The translations under genes and the position numbers were made by a program. Below are positions 57,811-64,000 of a stretch of 64,000 nucleotides of DNA, one piece after another (position 1 is the stretch's first letter; the number at the start of each line of letters is the position of its first letter). The notes below the pieces were generated by a model, which did not search any database, had not been told where the DNA came from, and saw only the letters and a program-made list of their open reading frames with translations. Source of the stretch: Ulva prolifera (taxonomy: Eukaryota > Chlorophyta > Ulvophyceae > Ulvales > Ulvaceae); contig CM041203.1 in NCBI GenBank assembly GCA_023078555.1, forward strand, positions 1,259,481 through 1,323,480, given 5' to 3'.

Positions 57811-60800
57811 GATTGAGTAGATAGGTGGAATGTGCTCCCGGGGACATGCCGCTTGTACACATATGGGCAGTGAGCTTGATTTATGCCCACATCAGCTTGG
57901 CTCATGCAAACTTCATTGTGCTTTATGATGCTAGCCTTTCATGGAATGGTTATAATCTGATGTTGACGCCAACCTACTGAGCATCAGTTTAGCAAAAGTG
58001 TGAGTCTGGGATCCCAGCCCAAGAGTTGAAGCAGGTTAGAACGTGGGTGTGCATGCAGACCAGGGCCACTGTGACTTTGCATCATGAGACGCATTGTTTG
58101 CCATGTGGAAGCTGAGGTAATGCATCAATGATGGCTGCATTTGTGATGTTTTTCCAGCTGGGTGGCCACAGTCTGCACCATGCATACTCCACTGCATACA
58201 CACAGAGGCAATGCACATTGGAGCTCTTCATCTGTGTCCACAGGCTCGTGCCCGCGACTTGGGCACTCTGATTCAGCTGTATGCAGTGGCCTTTCACACG
58301 CTGGCTGCCAAATCCACCTGGGGCCTTGCCCTGGCACCTGAGCTGTGGCTAGCTAGGGAGAGGTACGATTTGCAGACAACTCTCCTGGCTCCACAATTGA
58401 GGAAGTTTTCACCGAACGAGACGTTACTAGGTTTTCATAGCTAGTATATCAGTGATTGTTTTGTTTGTCGGTTTGCTCGTGAGCGCTCTGTTAAGTTTAA
58501 AATTTGTGTCTGGCTACACTCTGACTGGCATCATGCCATGCGTAATGATGGTTTCCAGGAGAATCCGAATTCATCATCGCAGTTGATCAAGAGCGACAAG
58601 CGGAGGTCGTTGTGCCGTGATTTGGTAAGAAAATACTGCCCGTGCGGGTCATACACTACTTCGCAGCAACAGTGCGTCGCAGAGGGGCAATTCCCGGCCC
58701 TACACGCGAACCTCGGCCTTCTTCCGCAGACAAGCCGCAGACTTCTGCAGGTCTGCATGGCCTCTGAGCCCCGGCGTGCAGGCGCGTCAGTGCACTGTGA
58801 AATTGCCGGGCGTACTGCGCACACGTATACGCGCCACATGCAGCTGCGGCTTCACGTGCATCATTGCAAACGCCCAAATGAGCACTCTTGATGCCGAGGT
58901 CGCCTCGATCGTCCCGGCGGCAGGATCCTTGCGAAGGCTGAGTGCCCGGCTGGCGTTCGCACCCTGATTGCATGCGTATCTCTATACGCCGCTCGCACAT
59001 CTCGCACGCGTAGGCAATTGCACAGTGAGCTCAAGTAAAATGTTCCACCACCTGCAAGCTGGACCCACTCGGACTCGGCCCTTCCTAGAATTCAACCGCC
59101 ATGCACGCCAGCCTGTGCGTTGTATGCTCTTGGGCATGTGTACACGGACAGAGGCAACGAGACAGGCATGCTCCTGAGCACGTCTGGCGAACCAGTCATA
59201 CAACCACAAGCCCGTGACTCAGCTGTCGAGCACTGGCTTATCACAAACCGTACCAGAGCTCTTTGCGCTGGCCCTGCTGCCCACTTCCAGCTACCACCTG
59301 TACTCATTTGCAACGCTTTCGCTTCCTTAATTAAGGATTGGCAATTGGCCCTTGAGACATACGAGAAATGCAGCCCTGCTCACCACTCACAGTTCGATCG
59401 GTGTGTGCGGCAGCCCAGAGAGGCGGCGGGTCCTCCGCATGCTGGTAAGTATATGTACCGGCGATGTTGCCTGCTAGCACAGTGCTGCCCCTACGGAGGT
59501 GGGCGTGCTGCCAGCAGCAGCTTTTTGCCAGCAGCAGCTTTTTTATCGTAGGCGAACACTGGGGTGCAGAGCATTCCGAGAAGTTGACGCCAGTTGCCCC
59601 GAGATAGTGCAAGGCAAGGCATCTGCCATCGACCTGCTGAGCATGCATTGTTGGGTCATCAGGGGGGCCTAATCGCAGTATTCCAATCCAAGTTCCTGGG
59701 TATAATGATGAAATTTGTTGAATTTGTGGGCAGCATCCCTCAAATACCCTCAAAAGCAGCCCTTGAAAGGCCAAGGCGATTGAACCAATGTTGTGCACTG
59801 CTCCTGATGACCAAGGGGAGCCGGCTGCCGGTGAGGGGTGGACACTCGGGTGCACCCCAGTGGCGCTTTAGTGGACATCACCAGAAACAGTGAGGGTGTG
59901 TTGCAAGGACAGAGCAAGCAGTGAGTGTGGGTTACAAAAGAAAAAGCCGGAGGGGCCGGTAGCATCACCAGGACCAAGAAGGGGAGCACGCCCAACGCTC
60001 ACGCAACAGCCAACAGCCAACGCCACAACAGTGTGACATGTGGCCCAGGGTGCAACTGCATGACACATTCTGGTACAATCAGGTACAATTGCTTTCAGGG
60101 TACAATAGTTTTACGTTACGGTCAGCACAGGTTCATTGCTCAGTGTCACTGGCTCAGTGCTGACACAGAGATCTTCTGCAACCAAGCTTAATGATTGGCA
60201 GGTGTGCAGCACGGAGCTGCCTCCAGCTGACCCCTGGCATCCCATCTGCAGCCAGTGGGGCCAACAGCACACATACCTCACTGAACCCACAGCCCCATTG
60301 AGCCCAGCAGAAACGCCCATATGCATGCAGAGGAACCCACCTTGGACATGCGCATGGCAGCATTGCATGGCCTATCAGCAGATCAACTGCTGCATGATGC
60401 TTCCCCTCTGTGCTGCTATTCACACCCAGCAAGCTACCGTCTCAGTAAAGCATGCACCAGAAGCTTCAGCCCCTGCTCCCCATGGGCATGATGCAATACC
60501 GGACAGTTGCTACAGCTGTTGCTGCTGTGCCACACAATGGCGTGAGTCCTGGTCCTCTGCCACCTGGCTTGCGCCTCACCTCCTTCCCTTTACAGGAGGC
60601 TTTGATGGTGCACATGTGATCACGCATGGGGGGCATGTTTGTGCACAGCCGATCTCCTACTGGACATATCCTGCTGGCCAGCCATGGGTGATCATAGGCG
60701 CGTGCAGTGTGCCTGTGCCAGCACAGTGATGCCTACGCATCGTTGCGAGGGCACAGAGTGGTCTAGATAGCAACAAAAACAATGATAAGAAGTGGTGGTC

Positions 60801-60954
60801 ACACACATGTGGGACACGCCACTAGCTGTCTCACAGCCCGGCACGTTCCCGAGTGCGGAGATATCGCAGAGTCACTCATGCATTGATGGCAGTACTAGTG
60901 CAGAGGCTTCGCCTAGGTCCAAGCGGGTGGGGCCTGCTAGCAGCTGTCCAATTG
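57811..60954. other. Gene-poor stretch, nothing firmly recognised
   Basis: Several frames of 60-197 codons exist. The longest, 60136-60729, is Cys/His/Pro-rich with no domain pattern, and the opposite strand is also open over part of it. A possible short first exon MRNDGFQENPNSSSQLIKSD starts at 58538 with a GTAAGA donor, but no convincing continuation was found. Confidence 0.4.
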
Positions 60955-61016
60955 CCATTGGGAGCACAAGCACTGAGAGCTCCTGCAGGAGCTCTCAGTG
61001 CTTGTGCTCCCAATGG
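60955..61016. repeat. Perfect 62-bp palindrome
   Basis: CCATTGGGAGCACAAGCACT continues to GAGAGCTCCTG (31 bases) and is followed, with no spacer, by its exact reverse complement ending at 61016. The symmetry stops abruptly on both sides. Confidence 0.97.
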
Positions 61017-62570
61017 TCTGCCGGCAGGGGTGATGTCACGTACGTCTGTGGTGGTGTGATAGTGGAGCAGGGGCGCAGTGTTTGCACACTTTCATGGACT
61101 CCGTTGCTTGCCCGGGTCTCGAAACGTTAACGGCCGGGATATCCGCATTCATAGAATCAGTGAGCCGTGGCATACGGCCGTGATGCCCCGCGGGATCCTG
61201 TGGATTTGACACCGCCGGACAGGCCACCAGAATTGGCACAATCAGCGCGACAGTGCACGTGCACCTGTCACCTTCAACGTTTCATTCGCAACTGCTCGTT
61301 CGCAAGCGATGCTTTCAGGCTATAGCTACAGGCCTGCGTGCTCGCGGGATCATACGTGCATTACTGTTACAGAAGAGCAACATGGTGCAACTTTCACAGT
61401 GCCATCTCTGAGACGGCTACAGCATTGCACACATATGCGCGTGCATATGGCATTGATACATCGCGATCGGCATGACCCACGGCGCCGGGTCTCCTTGTCG
61501 CACGCGTGGTCGATACATTACAATCCTCACGAGTCCATGCCAAGGCACGGAGTCGATCACGTGGGCTGTGTGAACGCTCGGTCTCTTTACTTGCGGACAC
61601 CCACAGGCGCCGCGGCCTAGCTATATATATAGGCGTTTACAAAAGAGTATCTAGCTATAGGCCGCCGTGAATGCAATGCCCACCGAGACGGTGACGTACT
61701 ATAGCCGTTATAAGCGTGACGGTGGCCGCCACACGCAGCCACGATGCCGTGCCTGGATAGAACCGTGCCTCATGATCAGCCATTGAGCTTGCAATTGCGC
61801 TCAGTCCGCGTCAACAGGACCTGGCCGCGTGTGGCGAGCGGGGCTTACACATACGACAATCGACCGCAGCATGCGCGCGGCGTCTTCACACACACACACA
61901 CATGATTACCACGTGTCGCCCGTGTGCAGTATACTATATATATGCGTATCCAAAGTATCTGCTGTGCGGCTGTCGACGTCGGATACTTAGTTGTGGCCAC
62001 GCACAACCGATGGCGAGCCGGTGACCCCAAGGATGCATATGTTTCACGATGTGCGTCGGTTGGTAGTGGGTCGATCCCGGCGAAGTATATGCAGCTCCGC
62101 GGCCTGAAGTGCTAGTGCTGCTATACAGCGACGTCGACGGTGATATCGCGAGGTTGCAGATTGGCAGCCCACGTATCGTCCACGTCGCGTAAGCGATGGA
62201 TGTGGTCGTTCGCAGATACTTGCCGCAGCCGCTGTGATGCTCTGATGCAGCCTCACAGATAGGTGCCGTGAGTGTTTGCAAATAGTTATGCATCATGCGA
62301 CAGTGGCCGCTTTATGACGACCGCTGACCGCAAGTATGGCGCCAGCAGACGACGTGTCTGAGGCATTTTCAGTCAAGGGCTGCACGTGCATTGAGCATGT
62401 GCCGTCAGCTGTGACAGGCACCTGTCTCGTCTTCCAAGGAACCTGCCGCTGCAGCTGAGCGTACCTGTCAGGTATTACACATCCCGTGCAGCGCACCGCC
62501 TGCATCCCACTCTGCACAGCACTGTCGACAGCCGCAGTGATAGAGCCTCTCTGCACTGTCAGTGCTACAA
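61017..62570. other. Non-coding stretch with simple repeats
   Basis: It contains CTATATATATATAG near 61620-61633, a (CA)n run near 61887-61902 and TATACTATATATATG near 61929-61943. No gene is recognised. Confidence 0.5.
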
Positions 62571-62571
62571 T

Positions 62572-64000
62572 GCCAGGACGAAAGCGAAGGAAGTGCTTAC
62601 AGGGGCAATTCGATTTGTTGTCCCAGCGGATTCACCCACGTTCGACACCATGAAGGTCTGTCTGGCATGAATCCGCGATGACCCAATTTACAAGTACGCG
62701 GCAACAGCCTTCATCACGATGTGCCATGCCAGCAAGTCTCGAACAGCTCCGGAACGGTCGAGGCCAATTTGCATGCAGCCCTCCGATGTCTTCAGCGTTC
62801 CATTGAAAGGTATTTCGTCGTCTCAGACATTTGCCGACCGAGATCCTTGTTCATGTGCCCATGCACGCGCATGGCTGCATGGAATCGGAATTCTGTAACT
62901 ACAGCAGGATCGTAATTGCGAGCTTCGCTTAGTGTTGCCTCGGGAGATTACTGAAGCCAAGGTGAGTTCTCGAAGCGTTTATGCTGCAATCTGACGTGCT
63001 GAAAGGCTTGCGGGACAGGAGCGCCGCTAAGTTGTATGGTCGGGACTGGCTGCCGTGTGGAATGCGTCGATGTCTGACGTCCAGAACACGATGTATCGCT
63101 TGCATCACAGTAATTTGAGATATTTCACTTGGTTTTCGTTCGGCTTTTGATTGCCCGTCAGTTCAGCCGGTCCGCAGCGTGCTCCACTCGATAGTTCATT
63201 GCGAGAGGAATGAGAAGGAGCCACTGGCGCATCGTTGATGCTATGCGCTCAAGCTACTACCTGTACGTCACATTTGTATTCTGATTGTTCTCTAGGGTGC
63301 CGCTGGGACGCTAGCACGTACACCGAAGGGGACTACGTGCGCACTCACGAGCAATTCATTCTGCCGTACAGCACGTGTCCGTCGTTTGATTAAGGACACC
63401 TTCTCGAATCTAGTTGAAGAGGCTAAATCAGCTGATGTATTGCGTACATGGCTGCACGTTCTCAGCAGGTTTCCGATTTCCAGTATCAAACGCTCGCGTA
63501 TCTGTCGATGAGCGCGATCCCGGAATACTCGATCGTGAAGATGTAGCAATGAATTTGATTTGATTCATTCTGTGCAGAGCGTACTCAACCAGCGTTTCTT
63601 GCAGGCACAAGAGCTAGTACCGTCACGCTATGAGGTCTTGCGCGGACCGTCGTAGAACATGCGGGCAGGCCGTACTGCCAGACCATGCCACTGGTAGACG
63701 CAGTGTCCTTTATGGCTCCAATTCAGAAGGCGGAAGCTACCGCACCAGACAACGCAATGCATCGGTGCCAGCAGTACTCCTACCCCTCGACGACACCCAC
63801 ATTCAGCAGAGGTGCGTTAGCCTGATCCACCTGATACATATGTGTCCAACAGCATAAATGATATGATCCTTTGGATAGACCCTTTGAGTTGCGCAGGTTG
63901 GAGGTTTCGTGTCGGGTGCGCGTATCCAAGGCAAGCGGAATGATCACAGATGTGATGAGGTTGCTGTTTGACGAGGGCGTGGACCTCGTTCAAGCTGACA
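62572..64000 (+). CDS. Possible partial multi-exon gene running off the right edge
   Basis: Short exon-like segments with plausible splice borders occur. One at about 62572-62653 encodes TKAKEVLTGAIRFVVPADSP and ends AAG|GTCTGT. One near 62918-62961 encodes LRLVLPREITEAK with donor GTGAGT. A third near 63296-63480 encodes RVRRLIKDTFSNLVEEAKSA. The last, from about 63890 to the edge after GCGCAG, encodes VSKASGMITDVMRLLFDEGV. Phases between them could not be settled and alternative frames compete in the third. The family is unknown. Confidence 0.25.

Noticed and set aside
60136-60729. A 197-codon Cys/His-rich plus frame
   Set aside because: No repeated Cys/His spacing fits a known zinc finger, neither splice context nor a conserved motif is visible, and the opposite strand is also open.

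Overview
The window is nuclear DNA of a eukaryote. The intact genes are split by short introns (about 80-800 bp). Their exons are GC-rich, and most 5' splice sites read GTGCG or GTGCGC. Together with the mix of Ty3 chromovirus, copia and LINE relics, this fits a unicellular green alga (Chlorophyta). That assignment is an inference from style; no rRNA or plastid marker is present.

Left part (1-34 kb) is repeat-dominated. A broken partial copy of the 5' end of the aquarius gene (AQR) lies at 1-1742 on the minus strand and runs off the left edge. A roughly 3 kb unit at 3157-6075, repeated at 29417-32120, carries a small membrane-anchored coiled-coil ORF followed by the C-terminal part of a LINE reverse transcriptase. 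In the first copy this LINE piece is split by a 423-bp insertion that carries a hammerhead-ribozyme-like core. From 6711 to 22317 lies a minus-strand Ty3/Gypsy chromovirus with AGGGC target duplications. Its right LTR is split by a plus-strand copia element (16286-21989, ACCGC target duplications). From 22.3 to 29.4 kb is a mosaic of a 48-bp G tract, a second copia-type LTR with primer-binding site, gag-like pieces, a second minus-strand copia element, and tRNA-like palindromic repeats. A solo copia LTR (32180-32514, CTCGG target duplication) sits inside the second LINE copy.

Right part (35-64 kb) is genic. The genes are AQR (35112-44178, minus, 12 exons recognised, about 1,750 aa), then divergently TTC27 (45238-50769, plus, 9 exons). 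Next comes an unrecognised multi-exon gene or gene pair (51859-55244, plus), then DNAAF10/WDR92 (56250-57699, plus, 5 exons, 359 aa). A possible partial gene runs off the right edge. A perfect 62-bp palindrome lies at 60955-61016.

How the genes relate: AQR is the intron-binding helicase of the spliceosome. TTC27 has been linked in animals to the HSP90/R2TP assembly route that matures U5 snRNP. WDR92 is a co-chaperone-linked factor for axonemal dynein assembly. The presence of WDR92 suggests that the organism makes motile flagella at some stage.
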